Notes: generated from the letters alone by a model not told the origin. Shown: positions 9,131-18,613, numbered from the stretch's first letter. The stretch is 64,000 nt of DNA from Sphingobacterium oryzagri (GCF_028736175.1 NZ_CP117880.1:2604001-2668000); one strand, 5' to 3'. Program-made: numbers and translations.

Positions 9131-9646
9131 ATGATTAGATTACAACTCACACAGAAAATTGAAAATAGTAAGGTGCTGCTTACAAAATTTGCTTATAAAT
9201 TTACAAGTGACCCAGATCAAGTTGCGGATCTTGTGCAAGAAACCTTGATACGGGCTGTGCGCCATACCGATGAGTTATTGAGCAATCCGAAAGTTGGCTC
9301 GTGGCTTTATGTTATCATGAAGAACATCTATATTAACCAATACAGAAAGGCTCAAAATCGAATGTTGTATGAGCAATCGGAAATTTCAGCTTTACGTGAC
9401 CAAGGCTGCTTAGAGCCTTACACCTATAATCAGGCAGAAAATAGATTTACAGCGGCGGATATCCAAATAGCCATGAATCGCTTACCAGCAGATACCTATG
9501 AAATCTTTACTATGTATATGGAAGGATTCAAGTATCGTGAAATTGCAGAACACTGCGATATGCCGGAAGGAACGATTAAAACGCGTATATTTCATGCTAA
9601 AAAAATGCTTCGTAAGAGCTTGGCAGCCTACGAACGAAAAAACTAG
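9131..9646 (+). CDS. ECF-type RNA polymerase sigma factor
   Basis: 171 residues from the ATG at 9131; an in-frame upstream ATG at 9092 would add 13 residues. Region 2 is seen at about 15-75 (DQVADLVQETLIRA and VGSWLYVIMKNIYINQYRK) and region 4 at about 112-160 (YEIFTMYMEGFKYREIAEHCDMPEGTIKTRIFHAKK), both complete. No anti-sigma gene is adjacent, so how its activity is held in check is unknown. Its position amid CsbD, catalase, DUF3072 and stress-type SDR genes makes a role in the general stress response plausible, but no promoter consensus shared by these genes was found by eye. Confidence 0.9.
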   Translation: MIRLQLTQKIENSKVLLTKFAYKFTSDPDQVADLVQETLIRAVRHTDELLSNPKVGSWLYVIMKNIYINQYRKAQNRMLYEQSEISALRDQGCLEPYTYNQAENRFTAADIQIAMNRLPADTYEIFTMYMEGFKYREIAEHCDMPEGTIKTRIFHAKKMLRKSLAAYERKN

Positions 9647-9836
9647 ATACGCACAATAGCTGGAAAAATTGGGATTTTATCCCTAAAAAGTAGACGTTTA
9701 ACGTGTTGAAATGCCACATTGCGTTTTTACATCGTGGGAATAGCCCGACTGATCCGCGTTCGTCCATCGTCGGGAGAATAGGAAGTATAGCGAAACCATT
9801 TACCTGTTATCGACGTTCATCTTAAAAACTTAGCAT

Positions 9837-10052
9837 ATGGTACAGACAAATGAAAACAAAGACCGCTCAGATGCGGAAAAAGGCGTAGCAGAAAACGAGA
9901 AAGCAAATTATACCCGTACGGAAAACGACGCCGATGAAAATTCGCAAACGAACGAAGATCCTTCTATTAAGGAGACGAACGATCCCGATAAAAAAGAAGA
10001 TACGGGTGGCGATTTAGCGGGCAATGCGTCTGGCAACACGGATGCCGATTAA
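9837..10052 (+). CDS. Small acidic, disordered protein of unknown function
   Basis: 71 residues, rich in Asp, Glu, Asn and Lys with almost no hydrophobic residues (for example DRSDAEKGVAENEKANYTRT), so it is probably intrinsically disordered. The composition is like the hydrophilin-type small proteins found among bacterial stress genes. ATG at 9837 with no clear ribosome-binding site, as is usual here. It follows the sigma factor by 190 bp and is convergent with csbD. No known family recognised. Confidence 0.6.
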   Translation: MVQTNENKDRSDAEKGVAENEKANYTRTENDADENSQTNEDPSIKETNDPDKKEDTGGDLAGNASGNTDAD

Positions 10053-10217
10053 TGCGAACAATTCACGTTGCGCGTACTGCGGCTGGTGAAACTACCGCTG
10101 AGAAAGTGCATACTTTTCAACGCTCGGTATACTAAAATCAGCATCAATAATTTATAAAAAAAATTGGCTGATCTTTACGTTTCATGCCGCAACATGCTAG
10201 CGAAAAATAAGAGTTAC

Positions 10218-10252
10218 AAAAAAAGCGGAATTCAAATGACTTCCGCTTTTTG
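10218..10252. terminator. Bidirectional hairpin terminator
   Basis: Arms AAAAAAAGCGGAA (10218-10230) and TTCCGCTTTTTG (10241-10252) around a 10-nt loop, ending in T-runs on both strands, placed between the convergent small acidic gene and csbD. Confidence 0.8.
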
Positions 10253-10272
10253 CTTTGCTGTAAAACTTCGAC

Positions 10273-10458
10273 TTACAGTTCGTTCAACCAACTGTTAACC
10301 TCATCTTTGGTTTTACCCGTCTTTTTTTGCAATTTGCCAACCAGCTCGTCTTCCTGACCTTCGGCATATAACAAATCGTCATCGGTTAAATCAGCGTATT
10401 TTTGTTTGACCTTTCCCTTGATTTCGTTCCAGCGTCCTTTCCATGTTAATTCACTCAT
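10273..10458 (-). CDS. CsbD family stress protein
   Basis: 61 residues matching CsbD almost end to end: WKGRWNEIKGKVKQKYADLTDDDL at the N-terminus and a GKLQKKTGKTKDEVNSWL helix at the C-terminus. CsbD proteins are small helical stress proteins, controlled by sigma-B in Bacillus, whose molecular role is unknown. A strong AGGAG ribosome-binding site sits 7 bases before the ATG, which is rare in Bacteroidota. The gene lies downstream of katE on the same strand. Confidence 0.92.
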   Translation of the reverse strand: MSELTWKGRWNEIKGKVKQKYADLTDDDLLYAEGQEDELVGKLQKKTGKTKDEVNSWLNEL

Positions 10459-10465
10459 AATAATA

Positions 10466-10470
10466 CTCCT
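10466..10470 (-). promoter_or_regulatory. Shine-Dalgarno site AGGAG of csbD
   Basis: Reading on the minus strand, AAAGGAG precedes the csbD ATG with a 7-base spacer. Most genes in this window have no such site, so csbD is likely translated efficiently. Confidence 0.7.
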
Positions 10471-10658
10471 TTCGTTTTTTTATATAAAACAGCTCAGCAG
10501 ATAATTTGTTTTTCAGGCTGTTCATTTTATATCAATTTTTCGCGTACTTTGATCGTCTGAGCTGCCTTTACCCAGCGTCATTGGATAAGGTGGCAACCAG
10601 GCTGCTTAGCAGCCTGGAAATATCTCAACGCCTGTGCGCGCAGAACACATGCACGCTA

Positions 10659-12824
10659 TTATACAGCGATTTTGGTCGTCTTTGGCTCTCTTTCCCAATT
10701 TCTATGCATACCCAGCGCCTGAATAAAATCTTGCGCACTGGCATCCGTAAAAATGGCCTTATCATCAACAAAATCTTTAGCTGCTGACAAGTCACGAAGT
10801 TTTACCGCTTTCCCTAAAAATGCCACCGTTTTACAGTGCTTCACCGCTTCATTGATAAACTTAATGGTTTTTCCTTGTTCGGCAAGGGCATTCACACTTT
10901 CTTCGCCGCATGGAATATAGACAGCATCGTAAAACACGCTTTCCGTGGTCGCGAGGGCCGCGTCAACTTTATGCTTCATCCCCTCGTTACAAGTAATTGT
11001 TCCTCCACTAGGCGAAACGATTTTGACAACCGCGTCCTCCGCTTCCAATGCTTTTTTATAGCTGTCAAATCCTTTCATATCAAATCCATTGTCTAGCAGC
11101 ACCGCTACCTGACGGCTTGCTATCGGCGTCGGCGCCCTAAGGACTTGACTCAGTGCTGCTGACTGGTCGAGGTAGTTCTTCGCCTTGCCTGGTTGTTGTG
11201 CAGACGGATCTTCGTCGGCACCAATATTTCTGTTAATAGGCCCTTCTATTTCTTCAGGAATAGCAAGGCCGATATTGTCGGATACCCGCTTGGCCAACGA
11301 AGCATCTATTTGTTGAAGGAGGTATAACATACGTGACTTAATCGCGTCAATCTGACATTTTCCTAATTCAAAAGAATAAGCGCCGATTACGTGTTCTTTT
11401 TCCCAAGATGACAGGCTTCTATAAAATAAAGCCGGTTGAGAGAAGTGATCGCTAAAGCTTTCAGAGCGCGCACGTACTTTTTTGCCATCAATACGCTCTT
11501 CGTAGCTGCTAAAACCGCCATCTGCAATTTTAGATAAAAACGGACAGCCGCCGCCCATCGTATTCGGGTGGTAAGCCACTTTCCCCTTGTTTATTGTTGT
11601 CCGCATGTGTGCGTCACGCTGGTTGTTGTGCACTGGCGCGATCGATCTGTTTATTGGCAGCTCGTGAAAATTTGGACTTCCCAGTCGAGACAATTGCGTG
11701 TCTGTATAAGAAAAAAGTCGGCCTTGCAGCAAAGGGTCGTTTGTAAAATCGATACCCGGCACAATGTGTCCGGGGTGGAATGCCACTTGCTCGGTTTCTG
11801 CAAAGAAATTATCTGGATTACGATCTAATGTCATCTTTCCGACAATACGTACAGGCACTAATTCTTCTGGAATAAGCTTCGTTGCGTCGAGCAGGTCAAA
11901 TTCAAATTTATGCTCATCTGCTTCCGGAATAATTTGCAGACCAAGTTCCCAACTCGGAAACTGCCCCTGCTCGATCGCATCCCAAAGATCACGTCTGTGG
12001 AAATCAGGATCGGCACCATTAATCTTGACAGCCTCATCCCAGGTAACGGAATGTACGCCCAAAGCAGGTTTCCAGTGAAAACGTACAAAATGCGACACCC
12101 CTTCGCTGTTGATCAGCCTGAATGTATGAATACCAAAACCCTCCATCATGCGGAGGCTACGCGGTATGGCACGATCACTCATCGCCCAGATGTGGTTATG
12201 CAATGTTTCCGTGGCCAATGAAACGAAATCATAAAACGTATCGTGCGCTGAGGCCGCTTGCGGAATTTCGTTATCAGGCTCGGGCTTTACGGAATGGATA
12301 AGATCAGGAAACTTCATCGCATCCTGTATAAAAAACACCGGTGTATTATTTCCGACCAAATCAAAAATACCCTCATCCGTATAAAATTTCACGGCAAACC
12401 CGCGAATATCTCTCGCCAAATCTGCAGAACCTTTGCTGCCTGCTACGGTTGAAAAGCGAACGAAAACAGGTGTTTTTTTACCTACAGCCGTTAATACGCC
12501 TGCGCGTGTATAATCGCTCAGGTCTTCATAAAGTTCAAAATAGCCGTGCGCAGCGCTGCCGCGTGCGTGAACAATACGTTCCGGAATGCGCTCGTGGTCA
12601 AAGTGTGTAATCTTCTCGCGTAAGATAAAGTCTTCCAGTAAGGTCGACCCTCGCTCGCCAGACTTCAGCGAATTAGCGTCGTTATTGATCTTGACGCCTT
12701 GATCGGTAGTCATCGATTGCTCCGACGCATCCGTAGTGTCGCGCGCAAGATCGGCTTGCTTTGCGTTCTGTGAGGTTGTTATGTGCTGTTTCATCTGCAA
12801 ATTCTTATGTACAAGGTTTTGCAT
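10659..12824 (-). CDS. katE: Large-subunit monofunctional catalase, HPII type
   Basis: 721 residues. It breaks down hydrogen peroxide using haem. The catalytic His region reads FDHERIPERIVHARGSAAHG, followed by the FVRFSTVAGS and DLARDIRGFAVKFYT segments and the distal Asn region; the haem-ligand Tyr lies in RLFSYTDTQLSRLG. The C-terminal 150 residues form the flavodoxin/DJ-1-like domain specific to large catalases (RQVAVLLDNGFDMKGFDSYKK). The ATG at 12824 is preferred because AGGAG lies 8 bases before it; starts at 12887 and 12794 are alternatives. HPII enzymes typically serve in stationary phase and general stress, matching csbD downstream. Confidence 0.93.
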   Translation of the reverse strand: MQNLVHKNLQMKQHITTSQNAKQADLARDTTDASEQSMTTDQGVKINNDANSLKSGERGSTLLEDFILREKITHFDHERIPERIVHARGSAAHGYFELYEDLSDYTRAGVLTAVGKKTPVFVRFSTVAGSKGSADLARDIRGFAVKFYTDEGIFDLVGNNTPVFFIQDAMKFPDLIHSVKPEPDNEIPQAASAHDTFYDFVSLATETLHNHIWAMSDRAIPRSLRMMEGFGIHTFRLINSEGVSHFVRFHWKPALGVHSVTWDEAVKINGADPDFHRRDLWDAIEQGQFPSWELGLQIIPEADEHKFEFDLLDATKLIPEELVPVRIVGKMTLDRNPDNFFAETEQVAFHPGHIVPGIDFTNDPLLQGRLFSYTDTQLSRLGSPNFHELPINRSIAPVHNNQRDAHMRTTINKGKVAYHPNTMGGGCPFLSKIADGGFSSYEERIDGKKVRARSESFSDHFSQPALFYRSLSSWEKEHVIGAYSFELGKCQIDAIKSRMLYLLQQIDASLAKRVSDNIGLAIPEEIEGPINRNIGADEDPSAQQPGKAKNYLDQSAALSQVLRAPTPIASRQVAVLLDNGFDMKGFDSYKKALEAEDAVVKIVSPSGGTITCNEGMKHKVDAALATTESVFYDAVYIPCGEESVNALAEQGKTIKFINEAVKHCKTVAFLGKAVKLRDLSAAKDFVDDKAIFTDASAQDFIQALGMHRNWEREPKTTKIAV

Positions 12825-12832
12825 AAGAACGG

Positions 12833-12837
12833 CTCCT
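12833..12837 (-). promoter_or_regulatory. Shine-Dalgarno site AGGAG of katE
   Basis: AGGAG on the minus strand with an 8-base spacer to the ATG at 12824. It decides this start over the ATG at 12794 and over the upstream ORF extension. Confidence 0.6.
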
Positions 12838-13022
12838 GATCGAGATAGTTTAGCGCGGCCGCTATTTAGAATCATTCGGCACAACACTATTAAGTTAAAA
12901 ATTTTACAGCGTGAGCAAAATCAATTTAGTAAATACTCTTACTATAAACAAAACGGTACAAACTATTTTGGATACCCTTTGTTCACTGTCCAAAATACGT
13001 TTATCAGTTAACAACAACATCA

Positions 13023-14063
13023 TTGGAACAGCAAAATTCATCCTCCAACGTCAGCGGTACATTTACAGCAAAGGTTTGGACAGCGGTTGGCATTACAGCG
13101 CTGACGCTTATTATTCTATTGTTATCCTGGAAAGCCATCCAGGTTTTCCTATTCATTTTAGCGGGTACTATTTTAGCTGTCTATTTCCACGGATTTGCGG
13201 GTCTTATAGCGCGTAAAACTAAATTAACAAAGAAATGGTCGTTGGCCGTCTCAATCCTTTCATCTGTTTTGTTTCTATTCGGCATCTTTTGGCTGGTCGG
13301 CGCCCGGATTACTAACGAAGCTATTGAATTTGCAGACAAAGTGCCGCAACTGCTCGAGGATGCGAAACGATATTTGGAAAGCAACCAAAATATAAAATCT
13401 GCCTACGAACAGTTAGCCTCTTCGCAGACATTGCAAAAAGCCTCTCCTTTAGTGGGAAGCTTTTTTAATAGCACACTCGGTTTATTTGGTGATCTTTATG
13501 TAGTGCTGTTTATCGGTGTATTTTTCACGGCTGCGCCCGAATTGTATAAAAAAGGAATAGTGAAGTTGCTCCCGGCCAAGGCGCGTGCAGAAGGTGCGCA
13601 TATCATCGACGTCACGGCAGAAAATTTACGCGCCTGGTTAAAAGGTATGCTATTTTCGATGCTCGTCGTATTTGTATTGACCAGCATTGGTCTTGTGGCC
13701 TTGGGTATTGATCTCTGGTTGATTTTAGCGCTGATTGCCGGTCTACTCAGTTTTATACCCAACTTCGGCCCGATCATCGCGATCCTTCCGGCGGCTTTAG
13801 TCGCCTTATCACAGTCGCCGATAACCGCCGTCTGGGTAATCTTGCTTTACTGTTTGGTTCAAGTAGTAGAAAGTAATTTTATCACACCGCTTGTGCAGCA
13901 AGAATTAATCAATACACCACCGGCATTGATTATTATCGCACAGATATTTATTGGCATATGGCTCGGTGGCTGGGGCGTTGTGCTGGCTACGCCCATATTG
14001 GTGATCGTCATGGTTCTGGTCAATGAGCTTTATGTAAAAAGGCAAGATAAGTACTTGTCTTAA
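13023..14063 (+). CDS. AI-2E family transporter (PerM/TqsA-like)
   Basis: 346 residues with about eight membrane helices. Two N-terminal helices (about 15-65) are followed by a third, a soluble segment (about 105-145), then helices to the C-terminus including the conserved FIPNFGPIIAILPAALVAL and a VVESNFITPLVQ motif seen throughout this family. Members export small molecules or ions; some move autoinducer-2, others Na+ for H+. The substrate here is not known. The frame has no upstream ATG, so a TTG at 13023 is taken as start. It is followed by a strong terminator. Confidence 0.85.
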   Translation: MEQQNSSSNVSGTFTAKVWTAVGITALTLIILLLSWKAIQVFLFILAGTILAVYFHGFAGLIARKTKLTKKWSLAVSILSSVLFLFGIFWLVGARITNEAIEFADKVPQLLEDAKRYLESNQNIKSAYEQLASSQTLQKASPLVGSFFNSTLGLFGDLYVVLFIGVFFTAAPELYKKGIVKLLPAKARAEGAHIIDVTAENLRAWLKGMLFSMLVVFVLTSIGLVALGIDLWLILALIAGLLSFIPNFGPIIAILPAALVALSQSPITAVWVILLYCLVQVVESNFITPLVQQELINTPPALIIIAQIFIGIWLGGWGVVLATPILVIVMVLVNELYVKRQDKYLS

Positions 14064-14162
14064 TACAAGCTAGGGCTTTTTGCAAGTTGGCAAAAAGGCA
14101 AATGAAACCAGCCGTAGCAGCGGCAGACGGAACAGCTAGCGCAGCTGTCTCCGGAAAATATG

Positions 14163-14207
14163 AAACAGGCGCGGTTAGCTCGTATATAGCTTAACCGCGC
14201 CTGTTTT
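14163..14207. terminator. Strong bidirectional terminator
   Basis: AAACAGGCGCGGTTA (from 14163) pairs with TAACCGCGCCTGTTT near 14192-14206, continuing through GCT/AGC toward the loop and ending in a T-run. It separates the convergent AI-2E gene and the small charged gene at 14224-14439. Confidence 0.85.
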
Positions 14208-14223
14208 TTGCCGCATACAGCGG

Positions 14224-14439
14224 CTACTTGTTCTTCTTTTTCTCTTTCGGTCTATCCGTCGGATCGTTGGGCATCTGGTTTAGTTGCTCATCTTGTGCAT
14301 CTACGCCCGCCTCGCCGTCGCCGTCTTTTGTTTTTTCAGTTTTCTCGACTACAGATCCTAGTTCTTTATAGGTGTCTCCTTTGCGCTTTTTTTCTTTCTC
14401 GCCGATACCATTCAGCTCATTTTCTACTTTCGTTCCCAT
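14224..14439 (-). CDS. Small highly charged protein of unknown function
   Basis: 71 residues from the ATG at 14439 (MGTKVENELNGIGEKEKKRK); the longer frame to 14505 adds an unrelated-looking stretch. It is dominated by Lys, Glu, Asp and Gly with a KKKNK tail, so probably disordered. No family recognised. It resembles in composition the other small hydrophilic stress-region proteins at 5018 and 9837. Confidence 0.5.
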   Translation of the reverse strand: MGTKVENELNGIGEKEKKRKGDTYKELGSVVEKTEKTKDGDGEAGVDAQDEQLNQMPNDPTDRPKEKKKNK

Positions 14440-14626
14440 AGCTTTTCCAATATTAGTTGTTACGATGATTTGTCGATTGAACAACATGAATCGCAAATAG
14501 TTCACATTCGGGCGGCTATTAAAAAATTCATCTTACAGTAAGCGTAAAATTACGTGAACCAGAACTATGTAAAACAAGAGGTCGCTACAGCCTGTTTTAT
14601 AGAAAAGGTAATAAAACGACTCCGTC

Positions 14627-14740
14627 ATGAATAAGCGAAGAAAGCAAGCATTTATCTGGTTTGTGGTCATACCACTACTGATCTACCTGTTGGCAAGATT
14701 GATTATCGTAGTGACATTGTTATGGGACAAACAAGGGTAG
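14627..14740 (+). CDS. Possible 37-residue single-pass membrane peptide
   Basis: A short ORF encodes a basic start (MNKRRKQ), one hydrophobic helix of about 22 residues (AFIWFVVIPLLIYLLARLII) and a short polar tail (WDKQG). The positive-inside pattern is right for a small membrane protein, and a hairpin follows at 14793-14817. No ribosome-binding site is evident, so existence is uncertain. Confidence 0.35.
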   Translation: MNKRRKQAFIWFVVIPLLIYLLARLIIVVTLLWDKQG

Positions 14741-14792
14741 TTTACGCCTGGACAGTACAACGATGAAACCTCGCGCAAATTTTTTATAAGCA

Positions 14793-14817
14793 TAAGGCCC
14801 GCTTTACGCGAGCCTTA
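14793..14817. terminator. Weak hairpin downstream of the dehydrogenase gene
   Basis: TAAGGC (14793-14798) and GCCTTA (14812-14817) with an inner CGC/GCG pairing; A/T-rich flanks. It lies between the small membrane ORF and the end of the aldehyde dehydrogenase gene. Confidence 0.5.
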
Positions 14818-14851
14818 AAAGCTAAATTATATCTTCACATAAATGGGCTTA

Positions 14852-16255
14852 TTAATAAGCGGCATCTACATCTGTAACACGAATTAGTTTTTCATTAACA
14901 AATTCCGTTAGTGCTATCCACGACAGCTCTTTGCCGTAACCCGACTGCTTAACCCCGCCGAAGGGCAAAGCTGGTGATGAAGTCGTAGGTCGATTGATAA
15001 AAACCATCCCGGTTTCGATGCTTCGCGCCACTTTTTTGGCTTCTTCCATATCTTCGCTGAAGATCGTGCCGCCCAATCCATACGGCGAGTCGTTGGCCAC
15101 AGCGATTGCTTCTTCCGTGTCTTTTACGCGGATCACTGCCGCCACCGGGCCAAATATTTCGTCGTCATAAGCGGGCTGCCCTTTACGGACCTCCGTCAGC
15201 AACGTGGGCTCGATAAAAAATCCTTTTCTATCTATGCGCTTGCCGCCGATTTCCAACGTCGCGCCCCTAGCGGTGCTACGCTTGATCTGCTCCAGCACCT
15301 TATCCATTTGTGTTTCCGAGCTCATCGGCCCCATATCGACATCCGCATCCAAAGGATCGCCAACGTTAATATCCGCCATCGCGGCCTTTAATTTGGAAAC
15401 AAACTCGTCGTGGATCGCATCGACAACAATCAGGCGTTTTGAAGATGTACATACCTGACCCGAATTGGCAAAACGGCCAAGTACTGCGCCTTTCACGGCC
15501 TTATTAATATCGGCATTTTCCAGCACCAAAAAAGGATCTGAACCGCCGAGTTCCATCACTGTTTTCTTGACATACTTACCCGCGATAGCCGCCACCTGGG
15601 CGCCGGCGCCATCGCTGCCCGTGAGCGCTACACCTTTTATGCGCTTATCGGCGATAAGCTCTTCTATATTTTTATTGTCAAACGCAAATGTGCTGTAGAG
15701 GTGTTCCGGAAGTCCGGCATCATCAAAAATTTGCTGAATAGCCAAACCACAGCCATATGTTGATTTCGCAGGCTTCACCAGCAGCGCGTTGCCTGCCACC
15801 AAGTTTGGCGCAGCTAACCTCACCAATTGTGAGAATGGAAAATTCCAAGGCTGGATGGAAAGAATAACGCCGGTAGGCTCATAAGAAACCCATGCTTTAC
15901 CATGTTCTACTTCGTCGATGGGGCGGTCTGCCAGATACTTCTCTGCATATTTTGCATAATAACGAAGAATAGCGATACAATAATCCACCTCGCTTTCGCC
16001 TTGTTTTACGGGCTTGCCCATCTCCTTCGCGGCCAGCTTCGCCAAATCGTGCTTCCGTTCTTCCATCAGCTCTGCTGCACGCGACAGATAAGGCACGCGT
16101 TCGGTAACCGTTAAATTTTTCCAGTGGCGATGAAACGCGTTATCTGCGGCCTCTATACGCCCGATAACGTCCGCTGTGTTATGTACTTCATAGTGTTCCA
16201 CTGTTTCCTCATTAGAAGGATTTATCGTCTTGAATGATGAATTTGCCATAGTCAT
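14852..16255 (-). CDS. NAD(P)-dependent aldehyde dehydrogenase, succinate-semialdehyde type
   Basis: 467 residues of the aldehyde dehydrogenase superfamily. The PWNFP motif is at 136-140, the general base Glu235 in VMELGGSDP, and the catalytic Cys269 in NSGQVC. Length and the SYEPTGVILSIQPWNFPF segment match the short (about 455-residue) succinate-semialdehyde dehydrogenases (GabD/Sad type), which feed the TCA cycle. Actual substrate is not proven; stress-region members often oxidise mixed aldehydes. Two ATGs lie six bases apart at the start. Confidence 0.85.
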   Translation of the reverse strand: MTMANSSFKTINPSNEETVEHYEVHNTADVIGRIEAADNAFHRHWKNLTVTERVPYLSRAAELMEERKHDLAKLAAKEMGKPVKQGESEVDYCIAILRYYAKYAEKYLADRPIDEVEHGKAWVSYEPTGVILSIQPWNFPFSQLVRLAAPNLVAGNALLVKPAKSTYGCGLAIQQIFDDAGLPEHLYSTFAFDNKNIEELIADKRIKGVALTGSDGAGAQVAAIAGKYVKKTVMELGGSDPFLVLENADINKAVKGAVLGRFANSGQVCTSSKRLIVVDAIHDEFVSKLKAAMADINVGDPLDADVDMGPMSSETQMDKVLEQIKRSTARGATLEIGGKRIDRKGFFIEPTLLTEVRKGQPAYDDEIFGPVAAVIRVKDTEEAIAVANDSPYGLGGTIFSEDMEEAKKVARSIETGMVFINRPTTSSPALPFGGVKQSGYGKELSWIALTEFVNEKLIRVTDVDAAY

Positions 16256-16402
16256 TTTACTTTACCTAATAAACGTTGCGGTAAACAATTTGTTTAAACG
16301 CATTTTAAAATATGTCTTGAGCATGACCTATTGAGCTTTCCTCCTATTTGATTATGCTACGCCACATTATGAAGCGTTTTAGGCTAGTATAAACGATATA
16401 CA

Positions 16403-18613
16403 CTAGCTGGAAGCCACCTTGATTTCCCGGCTGTCAAGCTCTTCTTTTAGCGCTTCCAGAAACTGACTTCTGAACCGCTCGATAAACCGCACATGCTTGA
16501 TGCCTACTTGCATTGATAGGATATAATTATCTGCCGTAACATCTTTTGTCAATACTTTTACCGGAATACCGAAATCGACCTCATCGAACGTGCGTAATTT
16601 ATCCTCTACCAGCTTTTTAATCTCATCAATATGACCTTTGTTCTCCACCGTTAACTGCATATTCACGCGTATATCGGAGTCAGAAAATGTCCAGTTGACT
16701 AGACGCCCGGAAAGAAGATCGCCGTTTGGGATAATGACACGCGCGCCTTGATCAGTCAGCAAGGTGCTCGAACGGATGCCAATCTGCATCACCTGTCCCT
16801 TCTTATCCGCAAGTTCGACATAATCACCGATTTTAAAGGGTTTTTCAAAGACCAGAATAATACCAGACACGAAATTGTTGATGATGTTTTGCATCCCCAG
16901 ACCGATCCCCACGCTGAGCGCACCAATAATTACCGTTAGTTTATCCATGCCCAAACCCAGTATGCTGATGCCCAAGAGAAAGCCAACTACAAATATTAAC
17001 AGCCTAAACAACGGAAACAACGTCATTTTACGAGCTTGTAGTTCGTCATTTGCGGGATCATTCACGAGGTTTTTAAGGTTTTTTTGAAACCAATTGGCTA
17101 TCCATACTACAGCGATGGCCAATAACAAGTCTCCGTAGGTGAACGTAATGCTTCCTACTTTATGATCTGCTGTCAAAAGCTTTTCTAAAAAAGAGCCCGC
17201 TTCGCGCGTAATGTGCAGGTTATTAACCAAAACGATCGCGATCAGCGCTGCACAGATAAAACGGATTAAACGATCGACGCTGGCTAGCATCCTTTTCAGG
17301 TCGAATCGTCTGAAAACGGCCTCTGCCTTCGCTCGCTCGTATTGCTTCGCTAAATCGTGTAAGATCATATCGCGAAAGGCGCGAAGCGACATCGCTTGCA
17401 AAAAGCCGATTCCTGTGGCCAAGCTCCACATTCGGGACAATGCCAGGTAATCAAGGGCGTTAAGCACAATGGCCAATAAATGTCCCAGCATAATAATAAT
17501 GCGGGCATAGCGATGCATGTAGCCGACAGGATTGTCAACATCCGTCCGCCGTCCCATAATAAAAACCAATGCGATCCCGCCCGCGTTAGCTAAGATGGCA
17601 AAAAGACGGGTCCACCACCATTCGGAAAGCAGCAGATTGGAAAAAATAAGCAAAACGTAGTACAGAAAAACAAAATGTAGCGTCGTTCGCTTGAATGGGC
17701 TAAGGTCTTTAAACAGGATGATGTACAGGAAAATAAAAACCAGAAAATAGCTTAACTCCAATATCAGCACCGGCACCGAAAAGCTGACAAACGGCAACAA
17801 AATAAGAAAGAATATAATAGACTTTAATATGGGTATCCAAATCGGGTCATTGCGGTGCAGCGGCAATTTTTCATCGCGCTGATCAGTTTCACGGCCAAGG
17901 CGATACATCCAATAGAAATACAGGAGACTGATCAGGATAAGAAAAATACGGCTGCTCCATGCCTGATAGTCAAAAAAGTTTGTTGATGAGCCGTCTCTTC
18001 CCATATTTGCCCGCACGGTCTTAATAACTTTGCGCGGCACAGGAATAACCTCTGCGATGGCTGAATCCACCGCAGAGGATGCCACCTCCTCATGCTGTCT
18101 GCTGGCAGACTCTTCTAAATAGGACACGTCGGACAGTAAACGTTTTAAACTATTTTCCAAGCGATCTAACGTATCTCTCGTACCGGCAAATGCTCGTCTT
18201 ACCGAATCAGTGCTGGTTGCATCATCGAGCATATTGCTATCTAAGCTGGCGGGTACACGCTGTTCAGCAAGCCAAACGGTGCGCGCGGCCTTGATTGTTT
18301 CACTCAAGCTGATGATGTCTTTTTTCTTGATCGACAAAAATTGCAAGGCGCTGTCCAATTGTGCGGGCTGCAGCCCGGATCGACTCCAGGAAATTAACCG
18401 TTTGGTACTGTCCACCTGTCCCGACACACGGTTTACGAGCGTCGACCAAGCTTTTACCTGCTCTTTTCGCTCTTCCAATTGCACGATGGTGTTTTGTTGA
18501 TCTATAGAATCTTGAATTTGTGCCAAGACCAATTGCGGAATCGCCAAAGCAGTCCATATCAGGAACTGAACGATTCGCCTACATCCTAAATTATTACGTT
18601 TAAGGGCTATCAT
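16403..18613 (-). CDS. Large MscS-family mechanosensitive channel with periplasmic coiled-coil domain
   Basis: 736 residues. A signal peptide (to about residue 32, VLAQ) precedes a polar, helical periplasmic domain (about 33-205), then roughly eleven hydrophobic segments from 225 to 575. The MscS core follows: the pore helix with VGIGLGMQNIINNFVSG, the beta domain (FKIGDYVELADKKGQVMQIGIRSSTLLT, IIPNGDLL) and a C-terminal alpha/beta domain. The plan resembles large MscS homologues such as MscK or YbdG-like proteins that release solutes on osmotic downshock. It stands alone on the minus strand. Confidence 0.87.
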   Translation of the reverse strand: MIALKRNNLGCRRIVQFLIWTALAIPQLVLAQIQDSIDQQNTIVQLEERKEQVKAWSTLVNRVSGQVDSTKRLISWSRSGLQPAQLDSALQFLSIKKKDIISLSETIKAARTVWLAEQRVPASLDSNMLDDATSTDSVRRAFAGTRDTLDRLENSLKRLLSDVSYLEESASRQHEEVASSAVDSAIAEVIPVPRKVIKTVRANMGRDGSSTNFFDYQAWSSRIFLILISLLYFYWMYRLGRETDQRDEKLPLHRNDPIWIPILKSIIFFLILLPFVSFSVPVLILELSYFLVFIFLYIILFKDLSPFKRTTLHFVFLYYVLLIFSNLLLSEWWWTRLFAILANAGGIALVFIMGRRTDVDNPVGYMHRYARIIIMLGHLLAIVLNALDYLALSRMWSLATGIGFLQAMSLRAFRDMILHDLAKQYERAKAEAVFRRFDLKRMLASVDRLIRFICAALIAIVLVNNLHITREAGSFLEKLLTADHKVGSITFTYGDLLLAIAVVWIANWFQKNLKNLVNDPANDELQARKMTLFPLFRLLIFVVGFLLGISILGLGMDKLTVIIGALSVGIGLGMQNIINNFVSGIILVFEKPFKIGDYVELADKKGQVMQIGIRSSTLLTDQGARVIIPNGDLLSGRLVNWTFSDSDIRVNMQLTVENKGHIDEIKKLVEDKLRTFDEVDFGIPVKVLTKDVTADNYILSMQVGIKHVRFIERFRSQFLEALKEELDSREIKVASS

